Assembly (NCBI GenBank): GCA_963726775.1
Contig: CAVSDL010000015.1
Coordinates: forward strand, 244,484 to 308,483
Length of the DNA: 64,000 nucleotides
Reading direction: 5' to 3'
Source of the DNA: CAIWHR01 sp963726775
GTDB taxonomy: Bacteria; Pseudomonadota; Gammaproteobacteria; Burkholderiales; Casimicrobiaceae
The first letter of the stretch is position 1. Each line of letters begins with the position of its first letter. Below, one piece after another: positions 57,401-64,000 of this stretch. The notes under the pieces were generated by a model. It ran no database searches. It was not told the DNA's origin and saw only the letters and a list, made by a program, of their open reading frames with translations. A program made the translations under genes and the position numbers.

Positions 57401-57636
57401 CGGTCGGTCACCTGCTGCTCGACGTCGCGCGCGGACGCGCCCGGCCACGTCGTCTTCACGACCATGACCTTGAACGTGAAGGGCGGATCCTCCGATTGCC
57501 CGAGCTGGCCGTAGGCGAACGCGCCGACCACCGCGAAGACGACGATCAGGTAGAGGACCAGCGGGCGATGGTGCAGCGCCCACTCGGACAGGTTGAAGCC
57601 CGCGCGCTGTGCGCCGGGTGACGGCTCGGGCGGCAT
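54444..57636 (-). pseudogene. RND-family efflux inner-membrane transporter (several frameshifts in its C-terminal half)
   Basis: Intact from 57636 to ~56065 (523 residues: LSEWALHHRPLVLYLIVVFAVVGAFAYGQLGQSEDPPFTFKVMVV, the periplasmic porter domains, and GLLVDDAIIAVEMM in the membrane domain). The second half is spread over frames with breaks near 56060, 55265, 55030 and 54710, each resolvable by removing one base. It then ends AAAAVLGMIPLVRSAFFGPMAVAMMGGILVATVLTLGFLPALYAAWF. Total ~1,064 codons matches the family. It is a proton-driven pump of the divalent-ion/hydrophobic-drug type, partnered by the membrane-fusion protein encoded 17 bp upstream. Confidence 0.85.
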
Positions 57637-57653
57637 CGAGGCTCCCGGAGGGG

Positions 57654-58787
57654 TCAGTTCTTCGTTGCGGCGGATACGGGGAGCGGCGGCGTCGGGGGTG
57701 ACGGGCGCCCCGGCGCCTCATAGGGTCGCACCGACTGGCCCTCGTAGAGCTTGTTGGCGCCCGACGCGACGACCCATTCGCCGGCGGCGACGCCGGACCC
57801 GATGACAACGCCATCTTCGCGGTATTGGGCGATGACGATCGGACGCAATCCGACCTTGCGTGTCGGTGGGTCGTAGGTCCATACCGCGGGTTGGCCGTCG
57901 CCCCCGTGATAGATCGACGTCAACGGAAGCAGCGACGCCCCCGGCACGGGTTCGCCGATCAGCGCGACATTGGCGGTCATGCCCCACTGCAGCGCCGGAT
58001 CGGGATCGACCACGGAGACACGCACCGCGAAGGTGCGGGTCATGGGATCGACCGCCGGCGATACCTCGCGAATCCGCGCCCGGTAAGGTTTCCGCGGATC
58101 CGCGGCGAGCGCAACGACAATCTGCTTCGCTCGCGCCAGCTCGCCGACGCGGGCTTCGGGAACCGCAATCGCGATTTCGCGTTCGTCCTCGCGCGCGAGC
58201 CGCATCACGGCCTGGCCGGCGGCAATCACTTGTCCTGCTTCCGCGCCGATCGAGGTGACTACGCCATCGCTGGGCGCGACGAGCGTCGCGTAACCCGCCT
58301 GATTCCGGGTGACGGCGAGGTTGGCCTTCGCCTGCTCGAACTTCGCGAGGTTGGTGTTGAGCACGTTGCGCTTGGCGTCAAGCGCCGACGCACTGACGAA
58401 TTTCTGCTCGAGCAGGCCCTGGTAACGGTCGAACTCGGCTTTGGCGAATTCGTATTCAGTCTTCGTCGCGGCCAGCTGCGCATTCGCCGCGTCCGCCTGC
58501 AGCCCCACGTCCGCCGGATCGAGACGCGCAAGCATCTGGCCCTTGCGCACCCGCGTGCCGACATCCACGTCGCGTGCCAAGAGCTTGCCGCCGATACGGA
58601 ACGCGAGATCGGTCTCGTGCCGCGGTTTCACTTCGCCGGCGAACACCGCCGTGTCACCGGCGCCGGGGGGAGTCACCTGGACCAGCGTGACGGGCCGGAT
58701 CGCTTCCGGCAGGGCCTCGTGTTTCGCGCACCCGGCGGCAGCGGCGGCGAGCAGCACCATGGCCAGGATCCGCAATGTCGCATTCAT
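57654..58787 (-). CDS. RND efflux periplasmic adaptor (membrane-fusion) lipoprotein
   Basis: 377 residues from ATG 58787. Lipoprotein signal LLAAAAAGCAKH with the acylated Cys near residue 20. Barrel-sandwich/lipoyl halves (GKLLARDVDVGTRVRKGQMLARLDPADV and YATLVAPSDGVVTSIGAEAGQVIAAGQAVMRL) flank a helical hairpin (AATKTEYEFAKAEFDRYQGLLEQKFVSASALDAKRNVLNTNLAKFEQAKANLAVTR). Beta-barrel and membrane-proximal domains follow (ALQWGMTANVALIG, VVASGANKLYEGQSVRPY). It links the RND pump to an outer-membrane channel. No outer-membrane factor gene is adjacent. The start overlaps the tetR stop (ATGA). Confidence 0.92.
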   Translation of the reverse strand: MNATLRILAMVLLAAAAAGCAKHEALPEAIRPVTLVQVTPPGAGDTAVFAGEVKPRHETDLAFRIGGKLLARDVDVGTRVRKGQMLARLDPADVGLQADAANAQLAATKTEYEFAKAEFDRYQGLLEQKFVSASALDAKRNVLNTNLAKFEQAKANLAVTRNQAGYATLVAPSDGVVTSIGAEAGQVIAAGQAVMRLAREDEREIAIAVPEARVGELARAKQIVVALAADPRKPYRARIREVSPAVDPMTRTFAVRVSVVDPDPALQWGMTANVALIGEPVPGASLLPLTSIYHGGDGQPAVWTYDPPTRKVGLRPIVIAQYREDGVVIGSGVAAGEWVVASGANKLYEGQSVRPYEAPGRPSPPTPPLPVSAATKN

Positions 58788-59474
58788 CGCGCTTGTTCCA
58801 CTGTGAACGAAGCGACCGGCACGCCGACCATGCCCTGCCACAGCGCGCGCAGCGCGCCTTCGAGTTCGGTCGGGTAGCGCCACGCGAAAACCGGCGAGGC
58901 CGCCGGACCGACCATCGCGCAGTGCGAGTTTTCGCCGTCGGAGCTTGCCGACATCTGCCAGAGGCCGATGATGAGCGCGTAACTTCGGCGCAGCAGCGTC
59001 GACCCCGCCGCCAGGCGGCAGCGCCGGGAAATGGCGTTCGAGGCCGGCCCCCGCGCGCTCGAGTCGCCCCGCCATCCTCTGCCTGAACGCCACCGCCGTC
59101 TCGGGTGGAATGCTGTGCGCCATCAGTCCGAAGCAGCGTGAGGCGAGCGGCAGAAACAACGGTGGTTCCACGAGGTGCCGGCTGGTCAGCGCGAGCATGT
59201 CGTCGATGGCGACTTGAACATCCTGCTCCACCAGCACGATCACGGCTCGGAAGAAGCCATCGATGCGCCGCTCGTGCACGGCAAGCAGCAACTCCTCCTT
59301 GCTCGGGAAGTAGAGGTAGACCGTGCCCTTCCCGAGACCGGCCTCGTCCGCGACCTCGGCGACGTTGGCGACGCGATCGCGCGAATGGAGCAGCAACCGC
59401 TCCGCGGCGTCGAGAATCGCGTTGTGGCGTTCCTGCTTGTCCTCGGCCTGGATGGCGCGCTGGCGAATGACCAT
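58784..59474 (-). pseudogene. TetR/AcrR-family repressor of the efflux operon (one frameshift)
   Basis: ATG 59474 follows GAAGGACGG. The N-terminal HTH is intact: RHNAILDAAERLLLHSRDRVANVAEVADEAGLGKGTVYLYFPSKEELLLAV, then the ligand-binding domain. An extra G around 59010 (PPGGG to GSTLLRRSYALIIGLWQMS...) breaks the frame; corrected, the protein is ~229 residues and ends ASFTVEQAR at TGA 58784-58786. It heads the tetR-adaptor-RND operon. Two palindromic operators in its own promoter (59507-59550) argue for autoregulation, with de-repression by an unknown ligand. Confidence 0.82.
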
Positions 59475-59506
59475 GGGTTCCGTCCTTCGAATCCGGACCT
59501 CGTAAC

Positions 59507-59558
59507 TGACTGGAGGTCACTTAGCGGCCAGATTAAATGACCGCCGGTCAGTTGTCAA
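59507..59558 (-). promoter_or_regulatory. Sigma-70 promoter with two TetR-type operators
   Basis: On the minus strand, TTGACA (59558-59553), a 17-bp spacer, then TAATCT (59535-59530): a near-consensus promoter facing tetR. The spacer contains palindrome TGACCGGCGGTCA (plus-strand 59538-59550). A second TGAC-N5-GTCA (59507-59519) lies just beyond the expected transcription start. Starts of the two 13-mers are 31 bp apart, three helical turns, so two repressor dimers could bind the same DNA face. Confidence 0.75.
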
Positions 59559-59648
59559 TAGCCAAGCGGTGAAGCGTGGGCAGGGCTATCCGGAGCGGGC
59601 GGGCCGGGCTGCCAGCAGCAGACGCCCTCGGCGCCTCTGTCCCGCCCG

Positions 59649-60500
59649 TCAGAACAGCGCGAGCGTTTGTCGCGTCAGCGCGCTTGCCGGGTCCGCGTAG
59701 TCGACGACGACGCTGAAGTGGTGTCTTCCCGGAACGATGAGCGGTGCCACCGCACCCGCCGGCCGGCATGCCGGCCAGGCGTCCCAGAGAATCCGTGCCT
59801 GGCGGATGAACTCCGGGGTTTCGTCGGCGCCCACCGCCAGCAACAACGGCGCACGGCCGCGGGGTTGCAGCCGCACCGGCGACAAACGTGCGGCCTCGGC
59901 GGCGTCGAGCTTGAGATCGGCGTTGAACGAAAACAGAACCATCGGGGCGAGATCGTGGACACCGGACAGCGAGACGCCGCCGGCGACCGGGTCGCGCTCG
60001 AGGCCTGCGGTCGCCCAATCGGTTGCGAGCAGCATGGCCGCAAGATGCCCACCCGCGGAATGCCCGCCGACGACAATGCGACGGGAGTCGGCGCCGTGCG
60101 CCATGCCCTCCCGCGCGAGCCACGCCACGGCACGCCGGCATTCCTCGACGATCGTCGCGATCGAAACCACGGGACAAAGATCGTAATTGACATTGGCGAC
60201 CGCGATGCCCTGAGCGACGAAGGGCGCGGCGACGAACGAGAAATCGCTTTTGTCGAGCGCGCGCCAGTATCCCCCGTGCAGGAACACGAAGGTGCCGCGC
60301 GCGGCACCTGCCGGCGCGAAGAGGTCGAGCGTCTCCCTGGGGCCCGGTCCGTAGCGCAGATCGAGTCGGGGCAAAAGGCTCGCCCGCGCCTTCTCCGACA
60401 ACTCGGTGTAGCGCGCGAGCCACTGCGGATGATCGGGCACCGCGGCCCGATTGTTGTAGCCGCGCTCGACGAACTCCCGCGTGTAAACGACGCCTGCCAT
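59649..60500 (-). CDS. Alpha/beta hydrolase, kynurenine formamidase/esterase-like
   Basis: 283 residues. HGGYW oxyanion motif (75-79), nucleophile S148 in GGHSAGGHLAAML, acid in VGADETPEF and catalytic His in PGRHHFSVV. The N-terminus REFVERGYNNRAAVPDHPQWLARYTELSEKAR and the ordering fit bacterial/eukaryotic arylformamidase (N-formylkynurenine hydrolase)-type enzymes; other short-ester hydrolases are possible. The start is 4 bp after the FAH-family stop, so it is co-transcribed with the aromatic-catabolism genes. Confidence 0.83.
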   Translation of the reverse strand: MAGVVYTREFVERGYNNRAAVPDHPQWLARYTELSEKARASLLPRLDLRYGPGPRETLDLFAPAGAARGTFVFLHGGYWRALDKSDFSFVAAPFVAQGIAVANVNYDLCPVVSIATIVEECRRAVAWLAREGMAHGADSRRIVVGGHSAGGHLAAMLLATDWATAGLERDPVAGGVSLSGVHDLAPMVLFSFNADLKLDAAEAARLSPVRLQPRGRAPLLLAVGADETPEFIRQARILWDAWPACRPAGAVAPLIVPGRHHFSVVVDYADPASALTRQTLALF

Positions 60501-60504
60501 GGCG

Positions 60505-61212
60505 CTAGGCGGGTGCTGCGATTGCGATCGACAGCGTGCCGAGGCCGTCGATGCCGCCGTCCAGCCGATCGCCGGCCACGACGGGCCCCACCCCGGCGGG
60601 GGTACCGGTGAATACCAGGTCGCCGGGCAGCAGCTCGTAGTACTGCGAAAGAAAGTGAAGGGTGTGCGCGACGTCCCAGATCATGTCGGCGAGGTCTCCG
60701 CTCTGCTTGCCGACGCCGTTGACGTCGACCCAGATGCGTCCCGCGGCGGGATGCCCGACCGCGCCAGCCGGGTGAATCGGCCCGATCGGCGCCGCTCCGG
60801 CGAACGACTTGCCGATGTCCCACGGGCGCTTCTTTTCGCGCATGTCGTTTTGCAGGTCGCGGCGCGTCATGTCGAGCCCGACGGCGTAACCCCAGACGAT
60901 GGCGAGCGCCCGCTCCGGCGCGAGCTTCACGCCCGGTTTGCCGATGGCCACCACCAGCTCGATTTCGTGATGCAAGTTCTTCGTGGCCAGCGGGTAGGCA
61001 ACGCGGCCGACGGCGGGAGGGACGACCGGCACGATGGCGTCGGCCGGCTTGGTGAAAAAGAACGGCGGCTCCTTCGCCGCGTCTCCGCCCATTTCCCTGG
61101 CATGCTCGGCGTAGTTGCGTCCGACGCAGTAGATGTGGCGGACCGGAAAACGGTCGGTGCCGCCGGCGACGGGAACGGTCGGGACATCCCAGGCGGGAAT
61201 CGCGGCGGTCAT
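60505..61212 (-). CDS. Fumarylacetoacetate hydrolase family protein
   Basis: 235 residues from ATG 61212 behind a GGAG site. FAH core: VRHIYCVGRNYAEHAREMG, PFFFTKPADAIVP, HHEIELVVAIGKPG (metal-binding Glu pair), GYAVGLDMTRRDLQNDMREKKRPWDIGKSF, YYELLPGDLVFTGTPAGVGPVVAGD. This sub-family includes fumarylpyruvate and acylpyruvate hydrolases. Beside a maleylacetoacetate/maleylpyruvate isomerase-like gene it would be the last step of gentisate or homogentisate breakdown, releasing fumarate. Confidence 0.9.
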   Translation of the reverse strand: MTAAIPAWDVPTVPVAGGTDRFPVRHIYCVGRNYAEHAREMGGDAAKEPPFFFTKPADAIVPVVPPAVGRVAYPLATKNLHHEIELVVAIGKPGVKLAPERALAIVWGYAVGLDMTRRDLQNDMREKKRPWDIGKSFAGAAPIGPIHPAGAVGHPAAGRIWVDVNGVGKQSGDLADMIWDVAHTLHFLSQYYELLPGDLVFTGTPAGVGPVVAGDRLDGGIDGLGTLSIAIAAPA

Positions 61213-61240
61213 CGGCAGGACTCCGGATCGAAACTCGGAG

Positions 61241-61882
61241 CTATTCGGCGTCGGGCTGGCGCGCCGGCGCCGCGGCAGCGAATGCGGGCAGCGCATTGCA
61301 GGCGGTTTCGATGCGCATCAGCGTCGGAAAGGGCGCAAGGTCGATCGCCACGCGACGGGCGTTGGCGAGCTGCGGCACGAGGCAGATGTCGGCAATCGTT
61401 GGCGTATCGCCGTGGCAGTAATGGCCCGTCGCCGTCTCGCGGGCCAGTCGCGTTTCCAGCGCCTCGAGCCCGACGTCGATCCAGTATTTGTACCAGCCGT
61501 CCTTCTGCTCGCCGGTCGCGCCGAGAGTGCCGACGAGGTAATTCAGCACGCGGAGGTTGTCGAGCGGGTGGATGTCGCAGGCGATGGCCATCGCCACGGC
61601 ACGCACGCGCGCCCGGCCATTCGGATCGGCGGGCAGCAGCGGCGGACGCGGGTGCGTTTCATCGAGCCATTCGACAATGGCGAGCGATTGCGTCAGCACC
61701 GCGCCGTCGTCGGTCGCGAGCGCCGGGACCAGGCCCTGCGGATTGAGCGCCAGATAATCATCGGCGCGCTGCGCCCCCTTCCGCAGATGGACAAACACGC
61801 GCTCCGGGGCGAGCCCCTTGAGGTTCAGCGCGATCCGGACGCGGTACGCCGCCGACGACCGGAAGTAGTCGTAGAGCTTCAC
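61241..61882 (-). CDS. maiA: Maleylacetoacetate (or maleylpyruvate) isomerase, zeta-class GST
   Basis: 213 residues. The zeta-GST signature SSAAYRVRIALNLKGL (9-24) contains the catalytic Ser-Ser pair; NPQGLVPALATDDGAVLTQSLAIVEWLDETHPRPPLLP is the glutathione site, and TIADICLVPQLANARRVAIDLAPFPTLMRI the C-terminal domain. It isomerises a cis-ring-cleavage product to the trans form for the adjacent FAH-family enzyme. Which of the two substrates is used cannot be told; no ring-cleaving dioxygenase gene is in the window. Confidence 0.9.
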   Translation of the reverse strand: MKLYDYFRSSAAYRVRIALNLKGLAPERVFVHLRKGAQRADDYLALNPQGLVPALATDDGAVLTQSLAIVEWLDETHPRPPLLPADPNGRARVRAVAMAIACDIHPLDNLRVLNYLVGTLGATGEQKDGWYKYWIDVGLEALETRLARETATGHYCHGDTPTIADICLVPQLANARRVAIDLAPFPTLMRIETACNALPAFAAAAPARQPDAE

Positions 61883-61891
61883 CGCGCCCCG

Positions 61892-63094
61892 TCAGAAGAA
61901 CGCGGCGATGCCGGTTTGCGCGCGCCCGAGGATCAGCGCGTGGATGTCGTGCGTGCCCTCGTAGGTGTTGACCGTTTCCAGATTCAGCACATGGCGGATC
62001 ACGTGGAATTCGTCGACGATGCCGTTGCCGCCGTGCATGTCGCGCGCCATTCGCGCGATCTCCAGCGCCTTGCCGCAGGAGTTGCGCTTCATGATCGACG
62101 TGATCTCGGGCGCCGCCTTGCCCTCGTCCTTGAGCCGCCCGAGCCGCAGGCAGCCCTGCAGCGCCATCGTGATCTCGGTCTGCATGTCGGCGAGCTTCTT
62201 CTGGATCAGCTGGTTCGCGGCCAGAGGGCGGCCGAACTGCGTGCGGTCCAGCGTGTACTTGCGCGCCGCGTGCCAGCAGAACTCCGCGGCGCCGAGCGCG
62301 CCCCAGGCGATGCCGTAGCGCGCCGAGTTGAGACAACCGAACGGGCCCTTCAGCCCCTCGACATTCGGCAGCCGGTTCGCCTCGGGCACGAACACCTCGT
62401 CCATCACGATTTCGCCGGTCACCGACGTGCGCAGGCTGAACTTGCCCTCGATCTTCGGCGCCGACAGCCCGGGCATGCCCTTGTCGAGTATGAAGCCGCG
62501 GATGACGCCGTCGTCGGTCTTGGCCCAGACGACGAAGACGTCGGCGATCGGCGAATTGGAAATCCACATCTTGGCGCCGGAAAGCTTGTAGCCGCCAGGC
62601 GCGGACCGCGCCCGGGTGACCATGCTGCCCGGATCCGAGCCGTGATTCGGCTCGGTGAGGCCGAAGCAGCCGATCCACTCGCCGGTCGCGAGCTTCGGGA
62701 GGTACTTCCTGCGCTGCGCCTCGGTGCCATAGGTGAAGATCGGAAACATCACCAACGAGCTCTGGACGCTCATCATCGAGCGATAGCCCGAGTCCACGCG
62801 CTCGATTTCGCGAGCAATGAGTCCGTAGCAGACGTAGTTGAGCCCCGCGCCTCCGTACTCGGCCGGGAGGTTCGCGCCCAGCAGCCCCAGCGCGCCCATT
62901 TCCGGAAACACCTCCGGATCGGATCGTTCGTGGCGGAACGACTCGGTCACGCGCGGCAGCAGCTTCTCCTGCGCGTACGCGAACGCGGTATCGCGCACCA
63001 TCCGCTCCTCTTCGGTCAATTGCTCCGAGAGGAGGAGCGGGTCGTCCCAGACGAACGAGGCGGCCCGGCTGGCGATGGACTCGGGGGCGTTCAT
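61892..63094 (-). CDS. gcdH: Acyl-CoA dehydrogenase, glutaryl-CoA dehydrogenase-like
   Basis: 400 residues from ATG 63094. GcdH-like features: DPLLLSEQLTEEERMVRDTAFAYAQEKLLPRV, PAEYGGAGLNYVCYGLIAREIERVDSGYRSMMSVQSSLVMFPI, CFGLTEPNHGSDPGSM, KMWISNSPIADVFVVWAKT, ARYGIAWGALGAAEFCWHAARKYTLDRTQFGRPLAANQLIQKKLADM, and the terminal NTYEGTHDIHALILGRAQTGIAAF with the catalytic Glu. FAD-dependent oxidative decarboxylation of glutaryl-CoA to crotonyl-CoA would feed products of aromatic or lysine degradation to beta-oxidation. Confidence 0.92.
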   Translation of the reverse strand: MNAPESIASRAASFVWDDPLLLSEQLTEEERMVRDTAFAYAQEKLLPRVTESFRHERSDPEVFPEMGALGLLGANLPAEYGGAGLNYVCYGLIAREIERVDSGYRSMMSVQSSLVMFPIFTYGTEAQRRKYLPKLATGEWIGCFGLTEPNHGSDPGSMVTRARSAPGGYKLSGAKMWISNSPIADVFVVWAKTDDGVIRGFILDKGMPGLSAPKIEGKFSLRTSVTGEIVMDEVFVPEANRLPNVEGLKGPFGCLNSARYGIAWGALGAAEFCWHAARKYTLDRTQFGRPLAANQLIQKKLADMQTEITMALQGCLRLGRLKDEGKAAPEITSIMKRNSCGKALEIARMARDMHGGNGIVDEFHVIRHVLNLETVNTYEGTHDIHALILGRAQTGIAAFF

Positions 63095-63263
63095 GGAAGA
63101 CTCCGGAAGCGTACGGCGCCCCGCGCTTGGCCGCGGGCCGAACGGCATGGAAAGGTGGATTATCGCGCGGCGGTGCGCACGGCGCCAGCGACTGCGACCT
63201 CGCCGTCGCCCGGCGGCCGCCTGGCGCCGATCGCGCCGATGACATCCGCGCTCGGCGCTATGG

Positions 63264-63674
63264 CTATGATCGTTCTGCCCCGGCCTCCGGAATGACCGCG
63301 GTCGCCTCAATTTCGACGCGTGCCGCGTCCTCGATCAGCGCCGTCACCTCGATCGCCGTCATCGCCGGGTAATGGCGCCCGAGGACTTCGCGATAGGCGG
63401 CGCCGAGCGCCTTCGGGTTCGCCAGGTATTCGCGTTTGTCGACGACGTACCAAGTCATCCGGGCGATGTGCTCGGGGCGACCGCCGGCCTCCTTCAGGAT
63501 CGCCACGATATTCAAGAGCGCCTGGCGGACCTGCCCGACGAAATCGGTCGACTCGAATCGCTGGCCCGAATTCCACCCGATCTGTCCGCCGATGAAGACC
63601 ACGCGTCCCGAGGCGGCAACGCCATTCGCGTACCCCTTGGGCGGGGCCCATCCCGGCGGCTGCAGAACCTGCAC
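63264..63674 (-). CDS. RidA/YjgF family protein
   Basis: 136 residues. Chorismate-mutase-like fold: PKGYANGVAASGRVVFIGGQIGWNSGQRFESTDFVGQVRQALLNIVAILKEAGGRPEHIARMTWYVVDKREYL, and AMTAIEVTALIEDAARVEIEATAVIP carrying the E of the active-site pocket; the canonical Arg of the VxxR motif is not evident. RidA-type proteins hydrolyse enamine/imine intermediates or related compounds. It follows the acyl-CoA ligase gene, an arrangement seen in aminobenzoate-CoA-type catabolic clusters (family knowledge). Confidence 0.87.
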   Translation of the reverse strand: MQVLQPPGWAPPKGYANGVAASGRVVFIGGQIGWNSGQRFESTDFVGQVRQALLNIVAILKEAGGRPEHIARMTWYVVDKREYLANPKALGAAYREVLGRHYPAMTAIEVTALIEDAARVEIEATAVIPEAGAERS

Positions 63675-63823
63675 GCGACCTCCTTCCTGTCCCGGCTACG
63701 CTGCGCCAGCCCGACGGCGAGCGATCCGACCCGGCGGCGCGTCGCCGGAGCCGTCCGCCGAAAAAGTGGCGCGCATCACAACGCGCGCCGCCGACGTTTC
63801 GCGCGGTAAGAAATGAGACGCGA

Positions 63824-64000
63824 TCATGTGGATTCGCCCTGCCGGTCCTTTTCCATCTGGCGCAGCCGGGAGCGCTGCAGCTTGCCCGTCTCCGTGCGCG
63901 GCAGGCTCGCCAGGTATTCGATGGCGCGCGGGTATTTGTACGGCGCAATTTCACGCTTCACGAAATCCTGCAGCGTGCGCGTCATTGCATCGCCGCCTTC
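63824..64000 (-). CDS. Acyl-CoA/benzoate-CoA ligase (C-terminal end, cut by window edge)
   Basis: Only the last 58 residues are inside the window: TRTLQDFVKREIAPYKYPRAIEYLASLPRTETGKLQRSRLRQMEKD, then stop at 63824. This is the C-terminal domain of the AMP-forming acyl-CoA synthetase family, with the catalytic Lys in TETGKLQR. The APYKYPR...LPRT-TGK-QR pattern is closest to benzoate/aminobenzoate-CoA ligases. It would activate an aromatic acid for the downstream genes. 149 bp separate it from ridA. Confidence 0.85.
   Translation of the reverse strand, partial: EGGDAMTRTLQDFVKREIAPYKYPRAIEYLASLPRTETGKLQRSRLRQMEKDRQGEST

Overview
The window is high-GC DNA (about two thirds G+C by eye). It comes from a free-living Gram-negative bacterium, most likely a betaproteobacterium of the Burkholderiales/Nitrosomonadales kind. 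The evidence is the gene order pncC-recA-recX-alaS and ribBA-ribH-nusB-thiL-pgpA, a RibBA protein whose GTP cyclohydrolase half is degenerate, EnvZ/OmpR-type signalling, TRAP transporters, and aromatic-acid and glycolate oxidation genes. No tRNA, rRNA, CRISPR array, insertion sequence, integrase or phage gene was recognised. The DNA is therefore chromosomal, with one accessory-looking island at about 13.9-19.8 kb.

Layout. 0-5.6 kb (minus): a sugar- or polyol-uptake operon, with GntR/FadR-type regulator, solute-binding protein, ABC ATPase, two permeases and a mannitol-dehydrogenase-family enzyme cut by the window edge. 6-13.9 kb: moaC, a BepA-like M48 protease, a NarL-type regulator with a hybrid kinase, and a Spy-like periplasmic protein divergent from an OmpR/EnvZ pair. 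13.9-19.8 kb: two tandem paralogous exported proteins, with duplicated leader, signal region and WW-rich repeats but unrelated C-terminal modules; both frames are broken. 19.9-28.3 kb (minus): glcD-type oxidase, a D-lactate-dehydrogenase-like FAD enzyme, GST, glcE, glcF, thioesterase, GNAT, ispD and ispF, many overlapping or closely spaced. 28.5-31.3 kb: a TRAP transporter whose binding-protein gene converges on its membrane genes. 31.5-40 kb: CoA transferase, SDR, aldehyde dehydrogenase, peptide-type binding protein, a Gly/Tyr-rich secreted protein, an argE remnant, an aspartoacylase-family hydrolase and an orphan TRAP binding protein. 40-48.3 kb: comEC, VOC and hot-dog proteins, alaS, recX and recA. 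48.4-54.4 kb (minus): ribBA, ribH, nusB, binding protein, thiL, pgpA, GNAT and pncC. 54.4-59.5 kb (minus): TetR, membrane-fusion and RND efflux genes. 59.6-64 kb (minus): acyl-CoA ligase (cut), RidA, glutaryl-CoA-dehydrogenase-like enzyme, maleylacetoacetate isomerase, FAH-family hydrolase and a kynurenine-formamidase-like esterase, which looks like an aromatic-compound catabolic set.

Two cautions and two highlights. Frame breaks cluster at 16.6-19.5, 49.6-56.1 and 59.0 kb. Most that I could resolve are single extra bases, and several hit normally essential genes (thiL, pgpA, ribBA/ribH), so I read them mainly as consensus errors. The recA upstream region has a perfect palindrome with a GAAC-N4-GTTC core, the noncanonical (Gram-positive-like) LexA site, and no CTGT-N8-ACAG box was noticed there. 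The tetR efflux promoter has a near-consensus sigma-70 promoter with two TGAC-N5-GTCA operators. The duplicated exported-protein island is the least explained part of the window.
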